DNA from: Protopterus annectens
Taxonomy: Eukaryota; Chordata; Ceratodontiformes; Protopteridae
Length of the DNA: 64,000 nt
Reading direction: 5' to 3'
Assembly (NCBI RefSeq): GCF_019279795.1
Contig: NC_056726.1
Span: 1,015,584,001-1,015,648,000 of the forward strand
The notes beneath the pieces are model-generated. The model saw nothing but the letters and a program-made list of their open reading frames with translations, ran no database searches and was not told where the DNA came from. A program made the translations under genes and the position numbers. Of the stretch, positions 43,245 to 54,428 are shown piece after piece (the stretch's first letter is position 1; the number at the start of each line of letters is the position of its first letter).

Positions 43245-44475
43245 ATATTCTGTTTATATGGTCTTTCTTAATAGTTATGTCCACAAAATGTATCTCTTCC
43301 ATGTTAAATTCATGTGCAAATAGAAGAAAGGTGGTGGAACCATTAAAATAATCCAAGGCCTTAAGTGCTTCCTCTTGTGTACCTTTCCACACTATCAGTA
43401 TGTCATCAAGAAAACAAAAGTAATTAACTATATTAACCATTAATGAAGAGTTAAAAACAAAATGTGTTTCCCAAAATAACATAACCATATTGGCAAAAAT
43501 GAGGGCACACACTGCCCCCATTGCCACACCATCAACTTGTTGGTAAATTTCATCTTGAAAATAAATGAAATTATTCTTTAAAACCAATTCTATATTTTCC
43601 AGAATTAATCTAAATTCATTGTCATTCAAAAATTTGAATTCTGTTAACATATATTCAAACCATTCAAGTCCTATGTTGTGCGGAATCACAGAGAATAAAT
43701 CTTTGACATCTATAGTTAAAAATGAATAATAAGATTGATTTGGTAATTGATTAATTTTACTTAATAGGTCCCAAGAATCAATTAAAATATGTGTATAGAA
43801 TTTATAAAAAGGCTTTAATTTAGTGTCAATATAAATGGCTAATGGTTGTGTTTTTGAACCTTCCGATGTTACAATAGGTCTCAGTGGTGGATTTTCTACA
43901 CTTTTATGTATCTTGGGAATACCAAACATAGTAGATAAAAATGTTTTTTCTACTTTAAAAAATCTATATAATCTTTCATCAATTAAACCTTCCATTAAAT
44001 TATCTTCTATGATCATATCAATCTTATGATAGGCTATATTTAATTCATTTTTATAAATAATTGTGTATCTACCCTGCCCATTTAAAATATCCATCATTTT
44101 TGCTATGTATAACCAGTTGTTCATTAATACCACCCCACCCCCTTTGTCAGGTTTCATAATCCAGACATCTGAGTAGTGGTGTTTAATTTCATCCAAAGTT
44201 GTTTTTTCTTCTATATTTAGATTGTGTTTACTAAATGTATGTCTATTTTGATGGTAGAAAGTTCTAACCTCATTAATCACCACGTTTTCAAAATTGTAAA
44301 TATCACTCTGTAAGGGGGGGTTATATGTACTTCTCCTTGCGAAGTTGTCAGAGTATCTATTCTTACTAGTAATGACAACAGTGTTGTTCTCAGACTCATT
44401 GAAACTTGCCAAAACTTCTAAATATAACTTTCTGGTAAAAGGTTTTATGTCCAGAATCATTTCTGCCATGTCCAT
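43150..44475 (-). CDS. PLE 2 reverse transcriptase
   Basis: The PLE RT is related to telomerase RT. The 441-codon frame shows the PLE-specific N-terminal motif VWIMKPDKGGGVVLM, FGIPKIHKS and RPIVTSEGSKTQPLAIYID, motif A TIDVKDLFSVIPHN, motif B QVDGVAMGAVCALIFANM and motif C CFLDDILIVWKG, with both catalytic Asp residues. Continuous over the whole palm and fingers. Upstream frames (44457-45927) code for the N-terminal extension; downstream lies the GIY-YIG region. Confidence 0.88.
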   Translation of the reverse strand: MDMAEMILDIKPFTRKLYLEVLASFNESENNTVVITSKNRYSDNFARRSTYNPPLQSDIYNFENVVINEVRTFYHQNRHTFSKHNLNIEEKTTLDEIKHHYSDVWIMKPDKGGGVVLMNNWLYIAKMMDILNGQGRYTIIYKNELNIAYHKIDMIIEDNLMEGLIDERLYRFFKVEKTFLSTMFGIPKIHKSVENPPLRPIVTSEGSKTQPLAIYIDTKLKPFYKFYTHILIDSWDLLSKINQLPNQSYYSFLTIDVKDLFSVIPHNIGLEWFEYMLTEFKFLNDNEFRLILENIELVLKNNFIYFQDEIYQQVDGVAMGAVCALIFANMVMLFWETHFVFNSSLMVNIVNYFCFLDDILIVWKGTQEEALKALDYFNGSTTFLLFAHEFNMEEIHFVDITIKKDHINRIYVSRIFRKACFKNSYLHYCSNHPPTTEEEHY

Positions 44476-45927
44476 CTTCCTAGCCGGTACAAAAGTAAAT
44501 CCCTTTTTAAATAAGGAAAAATGTCTGTCCTCAATTTTAATATCAGTGTAATTGTAGATAAAAAATTCACTATTTGGCTGACTATAATTTTATCTCTATT
44601 TGGCTCTTTAACATCATAGGTCCTATCATTTTCCACAATGCTGTCATTAAAAAATGAAAATTCCATTAATGTCTCTGAACATGTTTGTTTATTACTTGTA
44701 CATATGTCAAATGTGGTGATAGGTTCCATATTCTCTTGATCTGTAATGTTGTCCCTATTTTGCTCTGTACCATCATAAGTTTTGTCATTCTGTATAGTAC
44801 CATCATCATTAACAGGTAAACATTCCATTAGTATCTCTGCACATACTTGTTGGTTACTTGTGCATATCTCGGGTGTGAGTGTAGGTTCCGTATTCTCTCG
44901 GACCTTCTCGGTCCCTCTAATTCTAAATCTAAAGGGGTGTCAGGATCACTACTCTCACCCTGGTAGTTGTGCATGTCTATACTACCATCACCTTTTTTTT
45001 TCAAAATCATTGTCTCGCTGTCTCCATTGGTGAGGCCTAATATTATATTTGTTTTGGTATGCATATGTAGGCCTTCCCCTAACATACTCACGGGGCTGTT
45101 CTTTTTGATTATTGTTGTTGTGCCCTAATGGGTAGGCCTGCTGATGTTCATAGGCTCAATCATCTCTATCTAATGTACCCATCTTTCTTTTGTGATTCTT
45201 AACCATGGTATTATCAACATCATTAAACACTCTAAAATAGTTGTGTTTATATTCTCTCACAGTAAACAACAAGTCGTCACGTATTTCTTTGTTAATTCTA
45301 TCAATTTTACCTTTGAGTTCATCGATTTGTGAATTGTTATTGTTAATCATAGCTTTCATCAATGTTAAACCACAATTATTTAAAATGCCTACTATTTCTT
45401 TGTAGAACGTAGAGCCCATAACAATATAATTCAGAAATTTATTTAATCTAAGCCCCTTGGGCACGTTTTCTTTTTAAACATTCAGTTAAAAACCAGTTGT
45501 CAAGATTTAGGTTTTTAAATTTAAGCATAAATTTCTTCAACAGCTTACATTTCTCCGAATACGAAATGTCCTGTTGTTTTTGTCTCTGTCTCTCTTCGCG
45601 TTGCTCTACAGTTCCAAAGCTTTTATTTAACCAATCAGTTAAATTAATTTCTGCATATTTTTTGAAAAAATTGTCACTATGTTCCACAATATTCCACTCA
45701 CCATACCTCTGTTCAGTGTACGACTCTCCGGAATTCCCAGAAAATCCTCGGTTTATGCTGTTGTGACTAGCGTGCTTAGCTCGCACAGGTTGTGCACACG
45801 GAATAGAATCTTCCATACCCTGAGTGCTGGTATCCGGTTGTGTGAAGGCTTGTAAAAGCCTGGTGAGTTCTCTGATCAAGGATTGTTTCTTTCCTAGATT
45901 GTGAGGCTCCTCGGCTGTCCTGTACAT
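44457..45927 (-). CDS. PLE 2 N-terminal extension (several frames)
   Basis: Several overlapping minus-strand frames precede the RT. They include a Ser/Gln/Lys-rich part (VEQREERQRQKQQDISYS), KCKLLKKFMLKFKNLNL-type basic helices, LDELEGPRRSERIRNLHSH-type text and acidic Asn/Asp-rich stretches. No catalytic motif is visible. An N-terminal extension before the RT is usual in PLEs. The reading is broken in several places. Confidence 0.55.
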
Positions 45928-46137
45928 CCATTAAAAAACGCAACCGGTAAATGATGACAAATAGAACACGGAGAAAAGGCAAACCAAAAATTAGTAAAAC
46001 AGAAATTCCCCCGTTGTACAGGAACCAATAAAGGCTGTCCCACAAAACGTTGTATTTGGAATAGTAATGTCAAAAAAGGCTCTGCAGTCCACAGGTAGTT
46101 CAAACCACGTACATAATTTATTAACAATACATTGAGT

Positions 46138-46190
46138 TAAAAATTAAGCGCTTTCATTTCCAAGGCTGGAAACTTCATCAGAATGACTAC
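46138..46190 (-). ncRNA. Hammerhead-like motif, 5' pseudo-LTR of PLE 2
   Basis: Minus strand: CATT CTGATGA, stem II GTTTCC / GGAAAT, GAA, palindromic AGCGCT, T at the cleavage position. Stem I is short (ATT/AAT). Confidence 0.5.
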
Positions 46191-46603
46191 CATTGTTGCA
46201 TCAGACATTTTATACCATGGTGTTAATTACATTCAATTTGAACACATTAATCAGAGAGCAATATTTTAAAGAAACAACCCACTATAATTTTGTATGTGTC
46301 ATTGCATTGAAACAAGTATCGTAAAAGCATATAAAACAACTGTAGAATAACACTGATGTTTGATATAAGTAAAATAAGATCTCCATAAATTCTGAATCTC
46401 AATAAAGTTGTAAAGTGTTGCTTAAAAACACATGAGTACCAATGTATGGACCCTTATAGTAAAATCTATTTAAATAGAATAATATGTATATACACAAAAT
46501 ATTAAAATATAATATAATAAAACTCTGTTTTGATAAACAGTATGTATACCACATAAAAAAGCAATGTAAAAAATACACAGTATAAAAATAATTAAATCTA
46601 AAG

Positions 46604-47876
46604 GGCCTAATCTTAAAACTATTTTTGAGAGGAACAGGCAAGAGAAAGATAAAAGGAAAAAAGATACTTTCTGATGTGGAAGATGTCCTCAATGCACATT
46701 TATAGCTAACATAGAGGAATTACAACTGTCCACTATCCCAATTACATTCAGAGGGAAACAATACTACACGTGTTACACTAGTGGAGTAGTATATCTGGCC
46801 TATTGTACTTCATGTTGGGGATATTGCATAGGCAAGACAGAAAGACACGACAGAGAATTTACGAACATATGTATGATGTCAATAGGAAGAAGGCAACTAA
46901 TGCCCTTTATCGGCACACACTATTTTGTAAGGAAGCCAATTTCAAGTTCTGGATTCTGGAAACAGTACTTAGGGACAACGGGGGGGTGGGGTGGTTGGGA
47001 AAACCAGCTTAGTTATAGAGAACTTATTTGGCAACTGAGACTGGATTCCAATACACCCCCAGGGATGAATGACCATGTGTCACTTTTACCTGCCCTAAAA
47101 TCAAGGGCAAAAAAAATAAAAATAAAAACAAAAACAAAAACTAAAAAATAATGATTAAAATCACAATAAAACTAAAGAAAATTTATAAAATAATACTGAA
47201 TACCATTCAACATTCCTTTATTAATTAATTATTTTTACCAACTTATTTGTTTAACATTAACATCATACATATCTTTAGATTTAGTTACTTTTATACTGTG
47301 TATTTTTTACATTGCATTTTTTATGTGGTATACATACTGTTTTAACAAAACAGAGTTTTATTATATTATATTTCAATATTTTGTGTATATACATATTATT
47401 CTATTTAAATAGATTTTACTATAAGGGTCCATGCATTGGTACTCATGTGTTTTTAAGCAACACTTTACAACTTTATTGAGATTCAGAATTTATGGAGATC
47501 TTATTTTACTTATATCAAACATCAGTGTTATTCTACAGTTGTTTTATATGCTTTTACGATACTTGTTTCAATGCAATGACACATACAAAATTATAGTGGG
47601 TTGTTTCTTTAAAATATTGCTCTCTGATTAATGTGTTCAAATTGAATGTAATTAACACCATGGTATAAAATGTCTGATGCAACAATGGTAATCATTCTGA
47701 TGAAGTTTCCAGCCTTGGAAATGAAAGCGCTTAATTTTTAACTTACTGTATTGTTAATAAATTACGTACGTAGTTTGAACTACCTGTGGACTGCAGAGTC
47801 TTTTTCGACATTACTATTCCAACTACAACGTTTTGTGGGACAGCCTTTATTGGTTCCTGTACAATGGGGGAATTTA
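46604..47876 (+). mobile_element. Inverted 5'-truncated copy belonging to PLE 2
   Basis: It begins in the middle of the Cys-cluster region (GGCCTAATCTTAAAACTATT, corresponding to RRGPNLKTIFERN), reads CTSCWGYC-GKTE..., KHMYDVNRKKATNALYRH and FKFWILETVLRDN, then the 3' UTR and pseudo-LTR. A hammerhead-like motif lies at 47690-47735 (CTGATGA 47697-47703, GAAAGCGCTT 47723-47732). It mirrors 41431-42770 on the minus strand. Confidence 0.82.
47690..47735 (+). ncRNA. Hammerhead-like motif, inverted copy of PLE 2
   Basis: Core CTGATGA, 6-bp stem II (GTTTCC / GGAAAT with one wobble), GAA, AGCGCT, T. Stem I is only about 3 bp (ATT/AAT). Confidence 0.5.
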
Positions 47877-47892
47877 TGAATTACATAGCAGT
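47877..47892. repeat. Target-site duplication of PLE 2, right
   Basis: TGAATTACATAGCAGT, identical to 41415-41430. Confidence 0.85.
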
Positions 47893-48740
47893 TATCCACT
47901 ACTATTCGAGAGACAATGCGATAGTCATCCTTGCTTTGATGGTCAGTCGAAAAGTCATATTCTGGTTTAATGCAATTTTTGCCAGATGGACAATTCCTAT
48001 TGAACATTTCACTGACAATGGAAATCATAGGATAATAAGAGTTGCAAGGTAACTGAACCTTGAGGCCATTTCTGCCTTGCCAATACCCAGCCTTAGACCT
48101 TGCTATTCATTTCAAGGAGGTCTAGGCCCATCATACCAAAGAATCTATTTGTGAACATCCATCCAGATTGCTCAGTTCCTTTTTAAATGCAGTGAGTTGC
48201 GATGCTTAATTTGGAGAACTCCATATCTGTCATCAGCTTTTGTCCATTTTGAGAAGAAGTAAGGATTTGTCCATTACATGTCAAGTCTATATTATTCATA
48301 AGTAAATGATGTTGCTGAGAGAGTATTACAAACAGTTAAGAAAATCCTTAACCTGATTGATTCGTGTGTACCTCTAAAGGCTTGCACAACGTTTTCACAT
48401 GTGAAATGAGACCGGCACATTGGACATCTAATGCTAGACCTGTACATTTGAATGACCATCCTAAAACTTGACACAAAGTTGTCTCCAAAAACCATTTCAT
48501 ATCAGACTGTTGAACAAAATCACCAGAAAGCCAAATCAGCATACATATGTTTTACAACAAAGGACATTTTAGTCATTCCTTTCCTTACTTAAATCCAAGT
48601 GAGACATTTCATCTCAAGTTAGATGGGAAAAATGGTAACCATTTGAAATGTCAGGACTCGATAGAGCCAGTCTGAAAACACGGAGACTGAATGGCCAAAA
48701 AATTGACTTACATTTAGTAAGTCCAAGATGCCATTTCTCA
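47893..48740 (+). mobile_element. Ty3/Gypsy fossil: integrase remnant
   Basis: Frames show AVIHYYSRDNAIVILALM and NAIFARWTIPIEHFTDNG, the integrase core with its Asp, then VNDVAERVLQTVKKILNLID (the ANG-AER-Q helix with the active-site Glu) and a decayed C-terminal part. Same orientation as the RT remnant at 39020. Old and broken. A polypurine-like AAAAGGAGAGA at ~49115 followed by TGTGAGGCAATG may mark the start of a 3' LTR, unproven. Confidence 0.72.
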
Positions 48741-50190
48741 GAATATTCCCTTTTCTCTGAGGTATGGTGATCTCAAAGTTGGAATATAGCATTTTGGAGT
48801 ATGTGGGGGTACAGGGGAACTTGCCCCCCCCCCAGAAAAAGCAGTTTAAAGGAGAAGAACAATTTTCGATATTAACTCTTCTCTGGGTTTTCAGTCTATT
48901 TTTTTTCAATAGGGAGCCAAAAAAAAAAACAGGTGGAATAAACAGAAGTGACTGCTGCCAAATCCACAGAAATGAGATTACATATAAACCAAACAGCTGA
49001 AGGAGGTATAGTAAGAGGAAATCAAAGACACATCCAAGCCATTCCTGAGATTAAGATTCAAGCAGAAATTATCACATCCCAATGAGAAAACATTAGAACT
49101 AGAATAATCCAATAAAAGGAGAGACTGTGAGGCAATGTCATAATGGTCTGGCGACCAGGCTAGCTTTGATCTGATAGAGACATGTGACCTAACAGAGACT
49201 TGTGACTTGATAGAGACATGTGACCTGTTACAGACATGTGACCTAACAGAAACATGTTTACTAATACTAACTAGCATAAAATACAATACCCTTATATCCA
49301 CAACCAGTAAACGTTACTTCATGAGAGCATAAGGTAAGGCCTCTAGTTAGGTACTGAGACCTGTGATGGATTCAGAAACAGATAAGTTAAAAAATTACTG
49401 CTAACAGGAATATGTGCTTAGATACCGTAAATGGAGTATACATACAGACCATGTTAGAAAAAAATAGAATTGTTGTACAGCAAAGTCAAATGTTTTTAAT
49501 ACTGAATGTTTCAAAATAAAAAGGTAGATGCATGCAAATGTTATGATGCACGTCTATACATAATGTTGTACCCCAAAAAACATTATCTTGTCAAAAGATA
49601 GCAGACATCCTAAAACAAATCCATGGAGAGTACCAAGTGCAGTGAGAGTAAGAGAGACAGAGAACGAACAAATATTTTATCACCATGATGATCACTGCAG
49701 TTGGTGTTAGACTGAATGCGTCAATCTAAAGCTAAAGGAATTAACCCATAATGCATTGGGCAGTATGTGTGATGATGACCTGACTATGGTCCTGACAAGA
49801 TGCATAAGTTCCTGTGCTGAATGTGTATGTATACTGTTGGTATAGAAAATAAATACAACTAACTAATGCATACTAAATCTGGTCTGATGATGTCTGTTGT
49901 CATAAATATAGCACTGACCATGACATTAAGTTTCAGGAAGGGTGCAGCCAGGCATACTCTTTGTCCTCAAAATAGTGCATTTTTTTCTGAACACGATAGA
50001 AACATTGGGGCGTTATCAAGCCATGTTATGTCTATAACCATCTACATGAATACCTCAAAAACATGTATAGTGCTTGCTTACAGACAGAACTGCAAATCTA
50101 AAAGCAATACCTCTAATAGGTTTTGACTGAGCTTGGTGGATAACTACTGGGATTTTGTTGTATAGGGTCCCGTGTTTAAAACCTGTTTGG
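48741..50190. other. Unassigned; short 18-bp array at 49166-49256
   Basis: At 49166-49256 the phrase GAGACATGTGACCT recurs about five times at ~18-bp spacing. The rest may include the 3' LTR of the Gypsy fossil (possible start ~49127) but I cannot fix its end. No host gene seen. Confidence 0.5.
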
Positions 50191-50320
50191 GGTTGGAAGG
50201 GTGGCCTAATGGTTAAGGTGTTTGCCTTACAAACACAAAGTGTGGAGTTTGAGTCTCACAAGGGATAATTAGCTAGGCTTAAAATGGCTTGCAAGGGCAG
50301 TAAGCCTAGTACTAACCTAT
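50191..50320 (+). mobile_element. 'SINE A' copy spanning the left edge of the duplicated block
   Basis: Head: GGTGGCCTAATGGTTAAGG and GAGTTTGAGTCTC. Tail: GCTAGGCTTAAAATGGCTTG, CAAGGGCAGTAAGCCTAGTA. The same tail from GCTTGCAAGGGC onward, without the head, is found at 58001. Confidence 0.85.
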
Positions 50321-50716
50321 AAAAATGTTACACACATTAAGTTTGGGAGAGCAACATCTTGAGTGATGTGACCATTTTTAAATGCCAAGTAAATGTGGGG
50401 GGTAGCAGTAAGCATCTGTGAGTACAAATGGAATTCACTGGATACACCCTTGATTTCTAACAGTATTCTCTCTGTGTTCTATTAAGATTTACACTGCTTT
50501 TTGTATTTCCTATCCCAACAAGACCTACTGGACATAACTTTCAGAGGAAACTCACAAGCACTATCCAACAAGTGATTGTAAAGTAATTTCTGCAGGCAAA
50601 GGAATAGGTTCATAGGTTCATAGGTTCATACTAGGCTATCTGCCCGAGGGCATTTACAAGCCTAGCCCATCGTTTTGTGGCTTACGCCACCCCTTTAGTA
50701 TGGGGAACTATACCCA

Positions 50717-53489
50717 TTATTTTGCTGTGCCTCTGTCGAGCAGTGACACTGAGGTAATCCCTGGGGTATATCTGCGATCTCCCATCCATTGGTCAAGATT
50801 TCTCTTGAACAAGGCCAGCGAGGCGCTCTGCCTCACATATACCGGGATTTTGTTCCACAGCATAGGGAGTCTCTGGGTGATGAATCTATCCCTCCAGCAT
50901 GTCCTATTAATAGCCATGTCGAGGTTTAAGTCTCCCGCCCTTGTGGTTCTGATGGATCTAGATTTTTTGAGGTGAAGCATATTCATCAAATCTGGGTTTG
51001 ACATGGCCTTGTATGTTAGGCAAAGGTCACCTCTGAGCAAGCGTGCGACTGAATAGAGCTGGAGTTCTTTCAGTCGGGCAGCATAGGACAGATTTTTGAG
51101 ACCCTTTATCCTTTTGGTGAGGAACTTTTGTGGCCTCTCCAGCTGCTGCAAGTGCCGGGTCAGATACATTCCAAATGGGGCATTGTACTCAATCATTGGT
51201 CTGATGAGTGATGAGTATAGGGAGACTATGACCTCCCTTGATCTAGATGAGAATCCTTCATGATAAGGTGGGCAATGTAGAAGGTCTTCCTAACTACTTT
51301 AGCTACATGGGTGTCGAATGACAGACTACTATCAACCTGGGTCCCCAGGTCCCTGATAACTTCTTCTGTGCTCAATGGATTGCCACCTATTTGGTAGCTA
51401 GGGGTAACCTTGTTTTTCCCGAAGGGTATGACTATGCATTTTTTGGCATTTAACTTTAGGCCATGGCTCTGGCACCAGTTATCCATTTCTGTGAGACCCT
51501 TCTGAAGGATATCTGTGTCAGATGTGTTTTGTACTATGGCGCCCAGTTTGCAGTCATCTGCAAACTTTGTCAGCCATAACCCTCCTGTGTTTGCTTGTAC
51601 CTTGGAAAAGTAGATGCCAAACAAGAGTGGGCCCAGGACTGAGCCCTGTGGGACACCACTTTTGACAGGCTTTGAGTCTGACATGGCGCCAGCAACTCTG
51701 ACCCTGTGGGTTCTGTCACTCAGCCAGTTTGCAACCCATCTTGTGATGTATGGGTTAACATTTAAGCTGATGAGTTTTTCAATGATACCCGAGTGGGGTA
51801 TTGTATCGAAGGCCTTCGCCAGATCGAGGTAGGCTGTATGGACTGCCTTTCCCTCATCAATGGCTTTGGTGACTGTTTCGAAAAAGTCTACCAAGTTTAA
51901 AAGGCATGATCTGCCTTTGACAAAGCCAAACTGGGTTGGATCCAAAGTCTGCAAATTCCTTATGTCTTTTTTTATGAGGTCCATTATGATCCTCTCCATG
52001 GCTTTGCAGATAAGGCTTGTCAAGCTAATGGGCGGGTAATTTCCAGGGTCGGTGGAGGCACCGCCTTTGTGAAGTGGGACCACAGTTGCAGTCGCCACTC
52101 CTGGGTGCGTATCTAGAGGTAAGACTATGATTAAACAGCTGTCCTAGCTGTGGGTTTAATTCCTCGTTGAGTTCGTGGAGCACACAGCCGGGGACACCAT
52201 CAGGTCCCATGGATGCTGTGTTTTTGCTTTGGAGAGAGCAGTTCTCACTTGGGCGCTAGAGATGTTTGGGGGCTGCAATCGCTTGGTATAGATATCTCTC
52301 CTTTTGGGGGGGGGAGTTTGCACTGAACCTGTCAGCCAGTATGTTGGCAATGTCTGTAGGATCAGTAATCTTCACATCATTTTGAACTAGTTCTGAGCAT
52401 ATCTGGGAGTTTCCTCCCAGGTTTCTAACATAGCTAAAGAAGGCCTTATGATTGTCTTTTGAGTCTTTAGCTATTTTTCTCTCAAAATTTGCTTTGGATG
52501 ATTTTATGAGAGCTCTTAGTTTTTTACTTATAGTGATCAAGGGTGTCTTACCTTTTAAGAATTTTGCTCTATCTTGTAGTAGCTTCCTCCTTTTGTTGTA
52601 GAGTTTGTTTATGGCTGGGGTCCATCAGACTGGACGCTTGCCTTTGGTACAAAGAGTCTTTGTTTTGCTTGGGATTGCCTGATCCATGCAGCCCTGCAGG
52701 TGCTGGTAGAAGGCATTTGTAAGTGATTCAGCGGCTTGAGTACTGTTTTCCGCCGCCTCGGGGGCCTTAAAGGAGACCACACTAGTCTTTAGAAGTGTGA
52801 AGTCGGCTTTCGAGTAGTTCTTTACTGTGGTCTTTTTTATTTCAGGTGGGGGTGGGATGAGGACCTCTAGCGAGATTAGTTTGTGATCTGATCTCACCAG
52901 TGAGGGTATACTTCGGTGTTGAACATTGTGCTCCCATGTTCGTGATGATGAGATCAAGTGTGTTTTCTCCTCTTTATGGGATGGTGACTAGTTGTTCCAT
53001 GGCATTTGAGTTTATGAATTCCAGGAACTTTTGGGCTAGGGTGTTTGGGCTTGAGTAGTGTTCCCAGTCTATATTAGGGTAATTGAAGTCACCTAGTATG
53101 ATGGTGTTTGGTGATACATTTATCCCCTCTAGTGTTTTCAGGAAGGCCATGTGAGGTTCCTGAGTTTGTGAGGTGGCCTGTAACATGCTACAATTTGCAG
53201 CGCAGTCTTGCCTATGGTTAATTGCACCTGGATGGTCTCCGATGCATCGTGCATTGCCACCAGTCTTGAGGTGTGGGTGTCCTTGATGAATATGGATACC
53301 CCTCCTTTTGGTATTGTCCGGATTTTGGGGCCGGAACGCATGATATGAGCTAAAACCTGATAGTGATGGGGTGCCCTCAGGAGCCTTGAACCAGGTTTCT
53401 GTCACAGCACAGACATCAATGTTCTCCATACTGAGAAGGGCCTCGAGTGTGTGCATTTTGAGATTTAGACTTCTGGCATTGAGCAGCAT
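50717..53489 (-). CDS. LINE ORF2 in B1 (broken)
   Basis: Endonuclease: LNARSLNLKMHTLEALL, AVTETWFKAPEG, ILGDFNYPNIDWEHY, RSDHKLISLEV. RT: GFVKGRSCLLNLVDFFET, AYLDLAKAFDTIPHSG (motif A), KSGVPQGSVLGPLLFGIYF (motif B), KFADDCKLGAIV (motif C intact). C-terminus: ALFKRNLDQWMGDRRYTPG, DRGTAK. Breaks: a TGA for the first Trp of the KPVWW linker motif (~52626), shared with the B2 copy and so older than the duplication; frameshifts near 51235, 52090, 52230, 52310, 52905 and 53170-53300. Confidence 0.88.
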
Positions 53490-53548
53490 TACCCTTAGTT
53501 TTTTCCTTTTTGTGTTCTAGGGTGGTAGGTTTAGAATTTGAGCCTTGC

Positions 53549-54428
53549 CTAAAAAGGCACTATGGGGGTGGCAAGAGCCTTTGCCAATATCCGAATCCCA
53601 GGGTGACAGGTGCAAGCCGTCCCTTGGCAGCGTGGCTTGTCCAGCATGTCATCCCAGGCAGACAGACATTGGATCCCCTTTGAATGACACCAGAGTTTAA
53701 GCCAACTGTTAAAGCTGATCATCTTATCTCTGTATTGTGGCATCATTCTTGGTGAAGGTAGGATACTGCTCAAGGTCAGGGTCATACCTGCCTGGGCTAC
53801 ATAATCAGAGAGCTCCTCAATGTCTCTTTTCATGTAGTCCAAGGAGGTACGTCTCAGGTCGTTTACACCAGCGTGGACAATGACTGAGTCATATTTGTAC
53901 CTGCTGTTGAGAGACCTGAGTGCTTGCGTTATGTGGCGGATTCTAGCGCCCGACAGGTGGCTTACTGTGACCTTCTCCTTACTCATTCTGGTGAGCGGGA
54001 CGTCAGTGTGTCTGACTATGGAGTCACCAATGACTAGTGTGTCTGGCATTGTGTTTGGCCTTAAGGGCTGTGACTGTTTGACACTCTGACTGTGAGGTCT
54101 ATGTGTTGCAGGTGTTGTGTTCTGAGGTGGTGGTTGTTTGGGTGTCTGCTTTGGTGGCCTCTGCTGTTTTGGTAGATTTTTGATCAGAGCCTCCGAGTAT
54201 GTCTTTGTGTGTTTATGTGTATGATTTGAGGTTGTGATGGTACTATGTGAGACTGGGTCTATAGTGTGTGTGGTAACCTTCTCCTCCTGACTGGTCTTGC
54301 CAGTCCTATGTTGAGAGAGCTCAGCCTCCAGTTTGGCCATATAGTTGCATCTCTCGCATGTATTTATGTTTTGTGGGAGGAGGAGAGGGTTGTCTGTGTA
54401 CATGAGGCAATTGTAACATTGCCTCAAT
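53549..54428 (-). CDS. LINE ORF1 in B1: zinc finger plus SGNH esterase
   Basis: The finger is CYNCLMY...CERC (C-x2-C, C-x2-C), followed by a Lys/Gln/Thr/Pro-rich linker and the esterase: TLVIGDSIVRHTDVPL (nucleophile Ser), SGARIRHITQAL, VIVHAGVNDLR and, after a frameshift near 53630, GIRILAKALATPIVPF. The frame is open over most of the esterase, including the position where the B2 copy has a stop. The frame also runs upstream into unrelated flank (to 54529), which is not LINE sequence. Confidence 0.82.

Larger units (their letters stand above)
41431..47876 (-). mobile_element. Penelope-like element 2 with pseudo-LTRs and an inverted partial copy
   Basis: Layout on the minus strand: pseudo-LTR (46603 down to ~45948), coding region (45927-42315), then a downstream copy of the pseudo-LTR (~42200-41431). 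Head to head on the right lies an inverted, 5'-truncated copy on the plus strand (46604-47876): the end of the GIY-YIG region and the same pseudo-LTR. The whole is bracketed by a 16-bp target duplication, so it entered as one unit. It sits inside the Gypsy fossil. Both pseudo-LTR phrases (e.g. AACAGTGAGTTAAAAATTAA type, AGCGCTTTCA) recur three times. Coding is broken in several places. Confidence 0.85.
50287..54428. repeat. Duplicated block, copy 1 (B1)
   Basis: 4142 bp matching 58001-62160 in the same orientation. It contains the SINE A tail, ~280 bp of unique flank, and most of a CR1-like LINE. Differences are few and mainly single-base insertions or deletions in homopolymers. Left of the block the SINE continues normally; right of it the LINE stops abruptly. 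Confidence 0.93.
50604..54428 (-). mobile_element. CR1-like LINE in B1 (cut within ORF1)
   Basis: On the minus strand it starts inside ORF1 at LRQCYNCLMY, continues through esterase, APE endonuclease and RT, and ends with three repeats of the CCTATGAA-type tail (50606-50632). The 5' cut at 54428 coincides exactly with the end of the duplicated block, so it is a breakpoint of the duplication rather than ordinary 5' truncation. Confidence 0.9.

Noticed and set aside
50287-50604. LINE 3' transduction as the cause of the shared ~300-bp flank
   Set aside because: The intact SINE at B1 and the intact LINE 5' end at B2 fit a block duplication better; transduction would not split both neighbours at the block edges.
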